Both the position numbers and the translations under genes were made by a program. The notes below the pieces were generated by a model. It searched no databases and was not told the origin of the DNA. It saw only the letters and a list, made by a program, of their open reading frames with translations. Positions 1-8,109 of a DNA stretch of 49,010 nt are shown piece by piece. This DNA comes from Candidatus Colicola equi (GTDB lineage: Bacteria > Bacteroidota > Bacteroidia > Bacteroidales > Paludibacteraceae): positions 1 through 49,010 of the forward strand of contig JAGHRV010000058.1 of the NCBI GenBank assembly GCA_018066175.1. Direction: 5' to 3'. Within the stretch, counting starts at the first letter, position 1; the number at the start of each line of letters is the position of its first letter.

Positions 1-50
1 ATTATAATCTCCCTATTATTTATACAGAGAGTTCTGCTTTCAACCAAAAA

Positions 51-827
51 TTAGAAATAATAGCGAACAGAAGCATTTAATGCCCAGTCAAAGAAACCGA
101 GTGCTGTAATACAATCGCCTTCGTAAACATTGGGGTAATAAGCAGTCGGATTATCCTCCCATGCATTAACTGCTACTCCTACACCCGGACGAAAATCACA
201 ACCTACTATCAACGGCAGGTTTCTAAACTTAAACTCCACACCAGCGTATGCATTCAAACCAACCTTAAAAGCCAGTGGACTTGGAGTATATTTCTTACCA
301 TCACTGGATAAATCACTATACCTATCTCTATCATTTTTCAATCCTTTCCATGCATCGCCCGGAGTTTTAAGTTCATGTCCCTTGGCATCAGTAGGATATT
401 CTCCGTTTATCTTTCCAAACTGTTCAAACTGGATTGTACCAAAGTTCAATCCGCCACCTACAAACCAACTAAATGTACCGGCACTCATCACCTTGAAGTT
501 ATCCTGATAACCAATATTACCGGCAACTTCCAAATCCCAATATACGAACTTATGGTTATTATTCTCAACTAAATCATCACCGGCTATTTCATGAGCGTCT
601 TGCGCATCTTTATTGGTATAGGTCGTCGTTAATGCCAAACCTTGCGACTGACTGGCACGAACACCCAACGTGGCTGCTACCACCATCTTATTTTGGAAAT
701 AAGCCTTATACTCAAAACCATTTAAACTACCGGCTACCGCACCTACACTATGTTGAACGGGTAATGCATTAGCGGCCATCGTACCAAGCAATAAAGCGGC
801 TGATAAAAGTAATTTCTTCATATCCAA
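51..827 (-). CDS. Putative outer-membrane beta-barrel protein
   Basis: Secreted protein of 258 aa. It begins with a signal peptide: a Lys-Lys pair, a Leu/Ala-rich core and a likely cut after the Ala-Asn-Ala segment near residue 21. The mature part is rich in Gly, Tyr, Phe and Asn, alternates polar and hydrophobic residues, and ends in SVRYYF; a terminal aromatic residue is typical of outer-membrane barrels. Residues 142-183 (TDAKGHELKTP to SSDGKKYTP) look like a long extracellular loop. A start at the second Met (MKKLLL, two codons in) is equally possible. A promoter lies 27 bp upstream, back to back with that of panB. I cannot name a function; a porin-like or OmpW/OprF-like small barrel is the best guess. 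Confidence 0.6.
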   Translation of the reverse strand: MDMKKLLLSAALLLGTMAANALPVQHSVGAVAGSLNGFEYKAYFQNKMVVAATLGVRASQSQGLALTTTYTNKDAQDAHEIAGDDLVENNNHKFVYWDLEVAGNIGYQDNFKVMSAGTFSWFVGGGLNFGTIQFEQFGKINGEYPTDAKGHELKTPGDAWKGLKNDRDRYSDLSSDGKKYTPSPLAFKVGLNAYAGVEFKFRNLPLIVGCDFRPGVGVAVNAWEDNPTAYYPNVYEGDCITALGFFDWALNASVRYYF

Positions 828-853
828 TATAACTAAAGTTTATAATTTCGCCA

Positions 854-885
854 CAAAATTACAACTTTTTTTCCATATATGCAAA
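854..885 (-). promoter_or_regulatory. Promoter of the barrel-protein gene
   Basis: Read on the minus strand, TTTG (885-882) is followed by 20 bp and TAATTTTG (861-854), matching the Bacteroidota -33/-7 pattern. It leaves an untranslated leader of roughly 20 nt. Confidence 0.75.
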
Positions 886-889
886 TAAA

Positions 890-921
890 TTTGCAGATAT
901 GCGTATTTTTTTGTACTTTTG
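890..921 (+). promoter_or_regulatory. Promoter of panB
   Basis: TTTG at 890-893, a 20-bp spacer, then TACTTTTG at 914-921. It is divergent from the barrel-gene promoter, with only 4 bp between the two -33 elements. Confidence 0.75.
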
Positions 922-942
922 CAGCGTTTTTAAGAATAAATT

Positions 943-1758
943 ATGTCTGTTCACGTTGAATCTAAGCGCATGACGACCGCTTTAATCCGTCAAAAAAAAC
1001 TCACTGGTGATAAAATCACTATGCTCACAAGTTACGACTTTACCCTTGCCCGCTTAGTGGATCAAGCCGGTATTGACATGTTCCTCGTCGGAGATAGTGC
1101 TAGCAACGTTGTTTGTGGCAATGGCACTACCCTTCCCATCACAGTGGATGAGATGATTTTCCTGACTAAAGGCGTTGTTCGTGCAGCACAGCACACCCTT
1201 GTCGTCATCGACATGCCTTTCGGTAGTTACCAGGTTAGCGCAGAAGATGCCGTGCGTAATGCCATCAAAATGCTCAAGGAAAGTGGAGCGGATGCCGTCA
1301 AATTAGAGGGCGGCGAAGAAATCCTGCCTGCCATCCAACTCATGATTGCTGCCGGAATCCCTGTTTGCGGTCACTTAGGATTGACCCCACAATCCGTTAA
1401 CCAATTCGGAGGATACGGACTTCGTGCCAAAGAACAAGCCGAAGCCGAAAAACTCCTCCACGACGCCCAACTACTCGACCAAGCCGGATGCTTTGCCATT
1501 GTCTTAGAAAAAATCCCTGCCGCTTTAGCCGAAAAGGTAACCAAAGCCGTCAATTGCCCTACAATCGGTATTGGTGCCGGCAATAAAACAGATGGACAAG
1601 TACTCGTTCTACACGACATGCTCGGACTCAATCAAGGCTTCCAACCTAAGTTCTTACGCCACTTCGCCGAACTGGGAGAACAAGTAAAAACTGCCGTCAC
1701 GTCATACGTAACAGCAGTTCATGAGAGTTCGTTCCCGAACGAAAACGAGTGTTATTAA
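943..1758 (+). CDS. panB: 3-methyl-2-oxobutanoate hydroxymethyltransferase
   Basis: First committed step of pantothenate (coenzyme A) synthesis: it adds a hydroxymethyl group from methylene-tetrahydrofolate to 2-oxoisovalerate, giving ketopantoate in the cytoplasm. The 271-aa protein has the usual family length and a TIM-barrel pattern. Visible motifs are TSYD near residue 30, VGDS near 50 (metal-binding Asp), DMPFGSY near 90, KLEGG near 120, the catalytic-Glu segment LEKIP near 182 and GIGAG near 210. The annotated ATG lies about 20 nt downstream of the -7 element; a second in-frame ATG at codon 10 cannot be excluded. panC and panD are not nearby, so the gene stands alone. Confidence 0.95.
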   Translation: MSVHVESKRMTTALIRQKKLTGDKITMLTSYDFTLARLVDQAGIDMFLVGDSASNVVCGNGTTLPITVDEMIFLTKGVVRAAQHTLVVIDMPFGSYQVSAEDAVRNAIKMLKESGADAVKLEGGEEILPAIQLMIAAGIPVCGHLGLTPQSVNQFGGYGLRAKEQAEAEKLLHDAQLLDQAGCFAIVLEKIPAALAEKVTKAVNCPTIGIGAGNKTDGQVLVLHDMLGLNQGFQPKFLRHFAELGEQVKTAVTSYVTAVHESSFPNENECY

Positions 1759-1778
1759 ACGAATAATCGCTATCATTC

Positions 1779-1812
1779 ATTAGGTGTGCTACTTCAGCAC
1801 ACCTAATTTTTT
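1779..1812 (+). terminator. Intrinsic terminator of panB, inside the 3' end of kbl
   Basis: A perfect 12-bp inverted repeat (ATTAGGTGTGCT / AGCACACCTAAT) with a 5-nt loop is followed by a run of six T on the plus strand. The last codons and stop of convergent kbl lie within this hairpin. Confidence 0.85.
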
Positions 1813-2979
1813 ACCCACTTTGATAAAGGCTGCAACACCCTTATCCAATTGCTCCGTTGTATGGGCGGCACTTAACTGCACGCGGATACGAGCCTGACCT
1901 TGCGGCACTACCGGGTAATAGAAGCCCGTCACATAAATGCCTTCTTCTTGCAGAGCCGCAGCAAACTCCTGACTCAGTCGTGCATCATACAACATAACGG
2001 CACAAATAGCAGATTGAGTCGGCTTAATATCAAAGCCTGCTGCTTTCATTCTGCTAACAAAATAGTCCGTATTAGCATGTAAACGGTCTTGCAACGTGTT
2101 ATCGCGCGTCAAGATCTCTAAGGTCTTAATGCCGGCCGCTGCAATCATTGGAGGTATAGAGTTAGAGAAGAGATACGGACGACTACGTTGACGCAATAAG
2201 TCAATAATCTCTTTCTTGCCCGTGGTGAATCCACCTACCGAACCTCCAAACGCCTTTCCTAATGTGCCCGTCAGAATCTCTATCTTACCACGAAGGTTAT
2301 ACTGCTCCGTTACACCATGACCGGTCGCTCCTACTACACCTGCCGAGTGACTTTCGTCAACCATCACCAGAGCATTATACTTCTGAGCTAACTCATAAAT
2401 CTTATCCAGCGGACATACATTACCATCCATCGAGAAGACACCATCCGTAGCTATAATGCGGAATCGCTGGGCTTGTGCTGCTTGCAGTTGTTTCTCCAAG
2501 TCCGCCATATCCCCATTAGCATAGCGATAGCGAACAGCCTTACATAATCTTACACCATCTATAATAGATGCGTGATTCAAGGCATCCGAGATAATCGCAT
2601 CCTCAGCGGTCAATAGTGGTTCAAACAAACCACCATTGGCATCAAAACAAGCAGCATACAAAATAGTATCCTCTGTACCAAAGAAGTCCGAAATAGCCTT
2701 CTCCAACTGTTTATGTGTATCCTGTGTTCCGCAGATAAAACGCACCGATGCCATTCCATAACCGCGAGCATCCATGCGGTCTTTAGCCGCCTGAATCAAC
2801 TCTTTGTTATCGGCCAAGCCCAAGTAGTTATTGGCGCAGAAATTGATCACATCTTTGCCACCTTCCACCTGAATGCCTGATGACTGAGGCGTAATAATAA
2901 CGCGCTCATTCTTATACAATCCCGCCTCACGAATATCATTTAGCGTCGATTGCAAGTATTTCTGAAAATCCTGATACAT
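1789..2979 (-). CDS. kbl: Glycine C-acetyltransferase (2-amino-3-ketobutyrate CoA ligase)
   Basis: PLP enzyme of the alpha-oxoamine synthase family. It splits 2-amino-3-ketobutyrate with CoA into glycine and acetyl-CoA in threonine breakdown. At 396 aa it has the normal length. Seen in the sequence: NFCANNYLGLA near residue 47, the DESHSAG segment near 208 and the PLP-lysine segment GTLGKAFGGSVGG near 240, all hallmarks of this family. A fully different substrate (serine palmitoyl- or AONS-type) is possible, but the start region and length favour Kbl. Threonine dehydrogenase, its usual partner, is absent. It follows gdhA with a 48-bp gap holding 8-mer repeats, and its last codons form part of panB's terminator. 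Confidence 0.9.
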   Translation of the reverse strand: MYQDFQKYLQSTLNDIREAGLYKNERVIITPQSSGIQVEGGKDVINFCANNYLGLADNKELIQAAKDRMDARGYGMASVRFICGTQDTHKQLEKAISDFFGTEDTILYAACFDANGGLFEPLLTAEDAIISDALNHASIIDGVRLCKAVRYRYANGDMADLEKQLQAAQAQRFRIIATDGVFSMDGNVCPLDKIYELAQKYNALVMVDESHSAGVVGATGHGVTEQYNLRGKIEILTGTLGKAFGGSVGGFTTGKKEIIDLLRQRSRPYLFSNSIPPMIAAAGIKTLEILTRDNTLQDRLHANTDYFVSRMKAAGFDIKPTQSAICAVMLYDARLSQEFAAALQEEGIYVTGFYYPVVPQGQARIRVQLSAAHTTEQLDKGVAAFIKVGKKLGVLK

Positions 2980-2995
2980 AGTAGTTAAAAATTTT

Positions 2996-3027
2996 ACTAG
3001 GAAACTAGGAAACTAGATAACTAGAAA
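2996..3027. repeat. 8-bp tandem array between gdhA and kbl
   Basis: Four degenerate octamers: ACTAGGAA, ACTAGGAA, ACTAGATA, ACTAGAAA. They fill most of the gap between the gdhA stop and the kbl start. The same word family recurs upstream of rpsB (31037-31078). Confidence 0.8.
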
Positions 3028-4374
3028 TTAAACCAATCCTTGCTCCAACATAGCCTGAGCCACCTTCATAAATCCGGCGATATTAGCACCCTTAACATAG
3101 TCCACTGTGCCATCAACTCGCTTACCGAACTTAACACATTGCTCATGAATAGAAGCCATAATATGATGCAGACGCTCATCTACTTCCTGACCGGTCCATG
3201 AGATATGCTCGGCATTCTGAGTCATCTCAAGACCCGAAGTAGCTACACCACCGGCATTAACGGCCTTGCCCGGAGCAAACAAGAAACCCTTTTGTGCTTG
3301 GAAATAGTGAATAGCACCAGGTTGGCAACCCATGTTACTAACCTCGCAGCAGCACCATGTACCGTTCTTAACCAACTCCTTAGCATCGTCCTCGCTCAAC
3401 TCATTCTGGAAGGCACAAGGTAAAGCAATATCGCACTTCTGTGACCAAGCCTTCTTGCCTGCCTCAAACGAGCACTTGCCGGGGAACTTATCGGCCATAT
3501 CCTGCACTTTATTGCGGTTAGAAGAACGCATAACCAACATATAGTCGATCATTTCCTTATCTATACCGCCGGGAATAGCGCATACTCCATCAGGACCCGA
3601 AATAGCAACCACCTTGGCTCCTAATTCAACAGCCTTCGTACAAGCACCCCATGCTACATTACCGAAACCGGAAATAGCAACCGTCTTACCCTTAATGTCC
3701 TTACCGGCTAACTCCAACACATGTTGGGTGAAATACAACGCACCAAAGCCGGTGGCTTCTGGGCGCAAGATAGAGCCGCCCCAAGTCATTCCTTTACCGG
3801 TTAATACTCCCGTGTGGTAACGCTGAGCTAATTTCTGATACATACCGTTCAAGAAACCAATCTCACGACCGCCTACACCTACATCACCTGCAGGAATATC
3901 CTGGTCCGGACCGATACAACGCCATAACTCCAACATAAAGGCTTGACAGAAACGCATGATCTCGGCATCCGATTTACCTACTGGATCAAAGTCTGAACCA
4001 CCTTTACCGCCACCCATCGGCAACGTCGTTAAAGCATTCTTGAACGTCTGCTCAAAGCCTAAGAACTTCAGCATACTCGGCGTAACAGCTTTATGGAAGC
4101 GCAAACCTCCCTTATAGGGACCAATCGCGGAATTAAACTGAACGCGATAACCTAAGTTAGTCTGTACTTCACCCTTGTCATCTACCCATGTTACACGGAA
4201 AGTGTAAATACGATCAGGCTCAACCATGCGTTCTACAATCTTGGCCTTCTCATACTCCGGATGCTGGTTATACACCTCTTCAATGGAGTTCAACACTTCC
4301 TCAACGGCTTGCAGATACTCTGCCTCACCGGGATGCTTCGCAGCTAATTGCTGCATAATCTCTTGCGTTTTCAT
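3028..4374 (-). CDS. gdhA: NADP-type glutamate dehydrogenase
   Basis: Interconverts 2-oxoglutarate plus ammonia and glutamate, so it is a main ammonia-assimilation enzyme of anaerobes of this group. It has 448 aa, the size of the hexameric small GDH class. Visible are the substrate-lysine segment LPMGGGKGGSDFDP near residue 120, PAGDVGVGGREIGF near 163, and the Rossmann motif AISGFGNVAWG near 233. NADP preference is inferred from family and length rather than shown by a residue. The ATG overlaps the stop of the upstream histidine kinase by 4 nt (ATGA), so the two are very probably co-transcribed and translationally coupled. Confidence 0.93.
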   Translation of the reverse strand: MKTQEIMQQLAAKHPGEAEYLQAVEEVLNSIEEVYNQHPEYEKAKIVERMVEPDRIYTFRVTWVDDKGEVQTNLGYRVQFNSAIGPYKGGLRFHKAVTPSMLKFLGFEQTFKNALTTLPMGGGKGGSDFDPVGKSDAEIMRFCQAFMLELWRCIGPDQDIPAGDVGVGGREIGFLNGMYQKLAQRYHTGVLTGKGMTWGGSILRPEATGFGALYFTQHVLELAGKDIKGKTVAISGFGNVAWGACTKAVELGAKVVAISGPDGVCAIPGGIDKEMIDYMLVMRSSNRNKVQDMADKFPGKCSFEAGKKAWSQKCDIALPCAFQNELSEDDAKELVKNGTWCCCEVSNMGCQPGAIHYFQAQKGFLFAPGKAVNAGGVATSGLEMTQNAEHISWTGQEVDERLHHIMASIHEQCVKFGKRVDGTVDYVKGANIAGFMKVAQAMLEQGLV

Positions 4375-6353
4375 AGAATAACTTTTTTTAATACAATATA
4401 AAATATAGTACCTTTATCGGAGGTATCAAATCTAATCTTTCCGTCACTTCCTTCCACAATATTCTTGGATATAGCCAATCCTAATCCCGTACCATTAGAC
4501 TTGGTAGTAAAATTAGGAGTAAAGATCTTAGGCTGTATATCCTCCGGAATACCCGGACCATTATCCGATATACTAATCTCCACTTCTTGTTCATTCTCTT
4601 TCAATATCACAATCACATCACCATCTTCACGATTATCTATGGCCTGAAGTGCATTCTTCAATAAGTTCGTAAATACCTGCCCAATCTGCTCCTTATCCGC
4701 ATAAGCCATTACACCACTATCCGGACCGTAATAACGTATCGGCACATTATTGATATTATTCTGGGCAAAAGCCACTATTTGACATAGTTTAACAGCCACA
4801 TCAACCTCGCTGGTCTCTACCTGAGGCAACTTAGCAAACGTGGAGAATGATGTAGCAATGCGGCTCATATTATCAATCTGCTCTATCAGCGTCGTTGTGG
4901 CCTGATCAAATAGTTTATCAAACTTATCGGTCCCCCGCACGCGCTGCAATTGCTGAATAGTCAATTTCATCGGTGTCAGAGGATTATTAATCTCATGAGC
5001 AATCTGACGAGCCATCAACCGCCATGCACCTTCGCGTTCAGAACTAATCAAACGCCTCGTTGTACGCTCCAGTTCATCCACCATGCGATTATACCTTAGC
5101 ACCAATTCACCCACCTCATCCTTATGCTTATATACCAGGTGATTATCCTTTCCTAATGCAAAATGCTGCATCTTCTTAGTTAAAATTTGCAACGGCTGCG
5201 CCACCGCTCTGGCTGCTATATAGGACAGCACTAACGTCAGCAAAATAACAATCATAAAGGCCGGGAATAACTTGGCCATAATCCGATTTACCTCAATCGC
5301 TATATCTGCCTCCGAAATGAAATACGGCATTACAATATATCCTAACTGCATGTCCGAACCATTCACAAACTCAGTAAAGGCCGCTAAATAACGTACAGAA
5401 CCAATATGCTCATAACGCACTTGAGTAGGCTGATTAGAATAATACACATAAGGATCCATCAACCTCGTCAATAACCCACTCTTAAAGAGTTCCGGAGTAG
5501 AAGAGGCCAACAACTTACCATCTAAACCATATACATGTATATCCGCATCATAAGTATAAGCCAAATCACGTAAGTCAATATTCATACCCGTCTCATTAAA
5601 CGGAGACAAGTTAAAATCAAAGAAATATAAATTCTTCAAATCCGATTGCACATAACGGCATAACCGCTGCAATTGCGCTTGCTGACGCTCTTGGTAACTC
5701 TCTCTGGCGAAATTACGAACAGAGATAATCTGATATACAAAACCAATCAACACCAGTAGCGATAATAACAACTGAATCTTATGACGGAAGCGCAGATTAC
5801 CAAAGCCTCGCGCAGCAATCAGCATCCAAACCGCCATTCCTAAAACCGCTACGCATAGACTTATTAACAATATATAATATACGCGCACACGATCACGCGC
5901 GGACTGCCACCACGAATGATTGCGTTGCTGATAATCCCGTATGGGTTGATAACTAAAACTGCGCTCAATCTCGTCCAATCCATTGATATGCCAATCCTTC
6001 ACAACAACCGTCATCAACTGATACCAACCGGCATCCGACCACATCACCTCGGTTGTAGCATTACTGAATTCATACTCATGCCAGCCCGAATAATCTACAT
6101 CCGGGATGACCGAGATATCCAAGGAACGCGATGACCAATAGCATAAGCCCCTCGCATCATATACAAAATGCAAAATATCCTCGTTCTCCAACCCTAAATG
6201 AACAACCGAATCACGCAAACCTGCATGCAAGGCATCAACAATAAGCGCAGACTCTCCTTCTGCCTCCTTTTGCAAGGCTTGCAGATGTTTTTCGGGGCTG
6301 ACACATGAGGTCAAAACCATGAAAAAGAGTACTATTTGTACTATTTTTTTCAT
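4371..6353 (-). CDS. Membrane sensor histidine kinase, NtrY-like
   Basis: Orphan sensor kinase of 660 aa from the start chosen here. I reject the upstream Met at 6392 because the promoter's -7 element (6362-6369) lies inside that extension. The N-terminus is hydrophobic and ends in the lipobox-like VLTSC near residue 17, unusual for a kinase. Then come a periplasmic stretch, two close membrane helices (about 140-160 and 180-200), a second periplasmic domain, a third helix near 370, HAMP, the H-box ARQIAHEINNP near 452, the N-box NLLKNALQAI near 565 and the ATP-lid motifs DNGPGIP and GTGLGLAI. No response regulator is adjacent. The overlap with gdhA hints at nitrogen metabolism, but that is inference. 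Confidence 0.85.
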   Translation of the reverse strand: MKKIVQIVLFFMVLTSCVSPEKHLQALQKEAEGESALIVDALHAGLRDSVVHLGLENEDILHFVYDARGLCYWSSRSLDISVIPDVDYSGWHEYEFSNATTEVMWSDAGWYQLMTVVVKDWHINGLDEIERSFSYQPIRDYQQRNHSWWQSARDRVRVYYILLISLCVAVLGMAVWMLIAARGFGNLRFRHKIQLLLSLLVLIGFVYQIISVRNFARESYQERQQAQLQRLCRYVQSDLKNLYFFDFNLSPFNETGMNIDLRDLAYTYDADIHVYGLDGKLLASSTPELFKSGLLTRLMDPYVYYSNQPTQVRYEHIGSVRYLAAFTEFVNGSDMQLGYIVMPYFISEADIAIEVNRIMAKLFPAFMIVILLTLVLSYIAARAVAQPLQILTKKMQHFALGKDNHLVYKHKDEVGELVLRYNRMVDELERTTRRLISSEREGAWRLMARQIAHEINNPLTPMKLTIQQLQRVRGTDKFDKLFDQATTTLIEQIDNMSRIATSFSTFAKLPQVETSEVDVAVKLCQIVAFAQNNINNVPIRYYGPDSGVMAYADKEQIGQVFTNLLKNALQAIDNREDGDVIVILKENEQEVEISISDNGPGIPEDIQPKIFTPNFTTKSNGTGLGLAISKNIVEGSDGKIRFDTSDKGTIFYIVLKKVIL

Positions 6354-6358
6354 TTTCC

Positions 6359-6389
6359 TTGCAAAATTACAAAAAATCTTGTAACTTTG
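6359..6389 (+). promoter_or_regulatory. Promoter of the CcdA-like/trmN6 pair
   Basis: TTG at 6359-6361, 20 bp, then TAACTTTG at 6382-6389. The ATG follows 19 bp after the -7 element. It overlaps the opposing kinase promoter almost completely. Confidence 0.75.
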
Positions 6390-6393
6390 CAAA
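6362..6393 (-). promoter_or_regulatory. Promoter of the histidine kinase-gdhA unit
   Basis: On the minus strand, TTTG (6393-6390), 20 bp, TAATTTTG (6369-6362). The chosen ATG at 6353 is only 8 nt past the -7 element, so the message would be leaderless or nearly so. Confidence 0.75.
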
Positions 6394-6408
6394 AATTTTT
6401 ACGAAAAA

Positions 6409-7086
6409 ATGATAAATATTTTCACAGCGCTCCTATTGGGCTTCCTCATGATCCTGGATCCGTGCACCCTTTTTACGTCTGTTGCAGCCATCGGATACAT
6501 TGATCGGGAGATGCAAAACAAACGCCGAGTACTCATCACCGGACTTATGTTTATTCTCGGCAAACTCATCACTTACGTACTCCTATCTATCCCCCTAATT
6601 ATGGGAGCACAAACAGATTCTATCCACCATTTTATGCATGAGTGGAGTGAGCCCCTTCTATGTATCTTTATGCTGCTATGCGGTATCCTCCTACTCTTTT
6701 CTGGGCATCATCACCACGATCACGATCATGGCATGAGTAAGTGGCTACAAACGGTTGATGATAAATCCAGTTGGTTCTGGGCCTTTATGCTTGGTATCTT
6801 CTTCGCTATTGCATTCTGTCCTCATCGTCTTGTCTATTTCTTTACGATGATTGAACTATCCGCCACGATGGAACCTACCCTGCAATGGTTGATGCCTATT
6901 GTATTCGGTTTAGGTACAGGACTACCTATCATCATTATTGCTTGGTGCATCTGTTATAGTGCTATTTCTGCACAAACACTCACCGATAAAATGCACCACT
7001 TTGAGCATATCTTCCGCTATATCTGTGCCGTGCTATTCATCGGATACGGTCTTTATCTCGCTATTCATATCTTCGAGCATGTCTAA
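6409..7086 (+). CDS. CcdA/DsbD-like six-helix membrane protein
   Basis: Polytopic inner-membrane protein of 225 aa with about six hydrophobic helices. It has the paired-cysteine signature of the CcdA/DsbD (LysE-like) fold: DPC in the first helix (LMILDPCTLF, residues 15-24) and FCPHR in the fourth (near 143). Between helices three and four sits a histidine-rich loop, GHHHHDHDHG near residues 103-112, which probably binds a metal. Relatives in Bacteroidetes are sometimes labelled as efflux permeases (ArsG type). I see no substrate evidence, so transport of a metal(loid) or transfer of reducing equivalents are both open. The last 8 nt overlap the start of the methyltransferase gene. Confidence 0.7.
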   Translation: MINIFTALLLGFLMILDPCTLFTSVAAIGYIDREMQNKRRVLITGLMFILGKLITYVLLSIPLIMGAQTDSIHHFMHEWSEPLLCIFMLLCGILLLFSGHHHHDHDHGMSKWLQTVDDKSSWFWAFMLGIFFAIAFCPHRLVYFFTMIELSATMEPTLQWLMPIVFGLGTGLPIIIIAWCICYSAISAQTLTDKMHHFEHIFRYICAVLFIGYGLYLAIHIFEHV

Positions 7087-7876
7087 TCCTTACTTCCGTT
7101 TTAAGCAGTTCACCGTTTATCATGACCGTTGTGCCATGAAAGTAGGCACAGACGGCTGCTTGCTGGGCGCTTGGACTCCCCTACCACCCACCACTACATC
7201 ACCCCTACATGTACTGGATGTAGGTACAGGATCCGGACTCATCGCACTCATGCTCGCACAACGACTGCCTAACGCCATCATTGATGCCATCGATATTGAC
7301 CCTGGAGCAATTGAACAAGCCACCTACAACTTTGCTCAATCGCCATGGCCCAATCGACTAACAGCCCACCTCTGTTCGCTGCAGAAGTGGCAGAGCCACC
7401 TAACTCCATCATCGCAGTGGAACGGACTATACGACCTTATTGTCAGCAATCCGCCTTACTTTATCAACTCTCTTCCTAACCCCGATCAGCAACGCAACAT
7501 GGCCCGACATACCGACACACTGTCTTATGCTGAACTATTCTCTTGCTGCACTCAACTGCTGTCACCAACAGGTATTTTCTCCATCATACTCCCCGCCTCT
7601 GCCGAACCCGAAATTCTCTCCACACTAAACTCTAAACGTTCTACTTTATCGGAGTGCCCGGAGGCACCGCTAAACGCTCAACTCTCCACGCTCCATACTA
7701 CACGCGTCTTCTCCAAACCCAACACTCCTCCCCTCCGCACCCTAATGGCCTTCTCTCACTCATCTCATAATTCAAAATTCAATTCTTCTCTTAATTCTAA
7801 ATTCTTAATTCTTAATTCTCAATCCTCCTCTCGTTCTCCCGAATACACTGCATTAATGCAGGATTTTTACCTGTAA
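7079..7876 (+). CDS. tRNA1(Val) adenine-N6 methyltransferase (TrmN6/YfiC-like)
   Basis: SAM-dependent methyltransferase predicted to make m6A37 in tRNA-Val. The start at 7079 (MSNPYFRFKQFTVY) is chosen over longer in-frame starts because it begins at the family's N-terminal motif and overlaps the previous gene by 8 nt. Seen: KVGTDGCLLGAW near residue 22, the SAM loop LDVGTGSGLIAL near 46, and the catalytic NPPY in VSNPPYF near 124. At 265 aa it is longer than typical relatives, because residues about 183-207 and 227-251 are translated repeat DNA: LSECPEAPLN from the hairpin repeat, and Asn/Ser/Leu runs from heptamers. Whether the enzyme tolerates this is unknown. Confidence 0.85.
   Translation: MSNPYFRFKQFTVYHDRCAMKVGTDGCLLGAWTPLPPTTTSPLHVLDVGTGSGLIALMLAQRLPNAIIDAIDIDPGAIEQATYNFAQSPWPNRLTAHLCSLQKWQSHLTPSSQWNGLYDLIVSNPPYFINSLPNPDQQRNMARHTDTLSYAELFSCCTQLLSPTGIFSIILPASAEPEILSTLNSKRSTLSECPEAPLNAQLSTLHTTRVFSKPNTPPLRTLMAFSHSSHNSKFNSSLNSKFLILNSQSSSRSPEYTALMQDFYL
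7628..7702. repeat. Composite repeat inside trmN6: heptamers plus hairpin repeat
   Basis: The hairpin repeat (7644-7668, minus-strand orientation) contains GTGCC and GGCAC arms. It is flanked by degenerate 7-mers such as CTAAACG, CTCAACT and CTCCACG. The whole block is in frame and stop-free. Confidence 0.8.
7760..7832. repeat. Heptamer array in the 3' part of trmN6
   Basis: Degenerate 7-mers such as AATTCAA, ATTCTTA, ATTCTTA and ATTCTCA are translated as an Asn-Ser-Lys-Phe/Leu-rich stretch before the native-looking C-terminus EYTALMQDFYL. Confidence 0.75.
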
Positions 7877-7893
7877 TAGCAATCGTATATAAA

Positions 7894-7922
7894 CAAAAAA
7901 ATAGCAGGCATAACCTGCTATT
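7894..7922 (-). terminator. Terminator of the tRNA-His/tRNA-Thr unit
   Basis: The 9-bp inverted repeat AATAGCAGG / CCTGCTATT (7900-7922, 5-nt loop) is followed on the minus strand by seven T. It lies just past the tRNA-Thr 3' end. Confidence 0.85.
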
Positions 7923-7923
7923 G

Positions 7924-7995
<72 letters not shown>

Positions 7996-8005
7996 AAAAA
8001 AAAAG

Positions 8006-8079
8006 GGTGGAGTAAGGGGCTCGAACCCTTGACACTCGGAACCACAATCCGATGCTCTACCAACTGAGCTAAAACCACC
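8006..8079 (-). tRNA. tRNA-His (GTG) with two acceptor mismatches
   Basis: Cloverleaf with the extra 5' G (G-1) typical of tRNA-His, opposite C73. The anticodon loop TTGTGGT is closed by TCGGA/TCCGA, giving GTG, and the T-arm (AAGGG/CCCTT) is perfect. The acceptor stem reads GTGGTTT against ACTCCAC, so T5-T68 and T6-C67 do not pair. No other tRNA-His is in the window, so this may be the functional copy with an odd stem, or a sequence error. Confidence 0.88.
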
Positions 8080-8109
8080 ATTCAGATTTCTCTCACTTGA
8101 AAAATCGTG

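Noticed and set aside
6354..6392. Longer start of the histidine kinase
   Set aside because: The added residues are translated promoter sequence (TAATTTTG at 6362-6369 on the minus strand).
6938..7078. Longer start of the TrmN6-like methyltransferase
   Set aside because: It would lie fully inside the CcdA-like gene; the family N-terminus begins at 7079.
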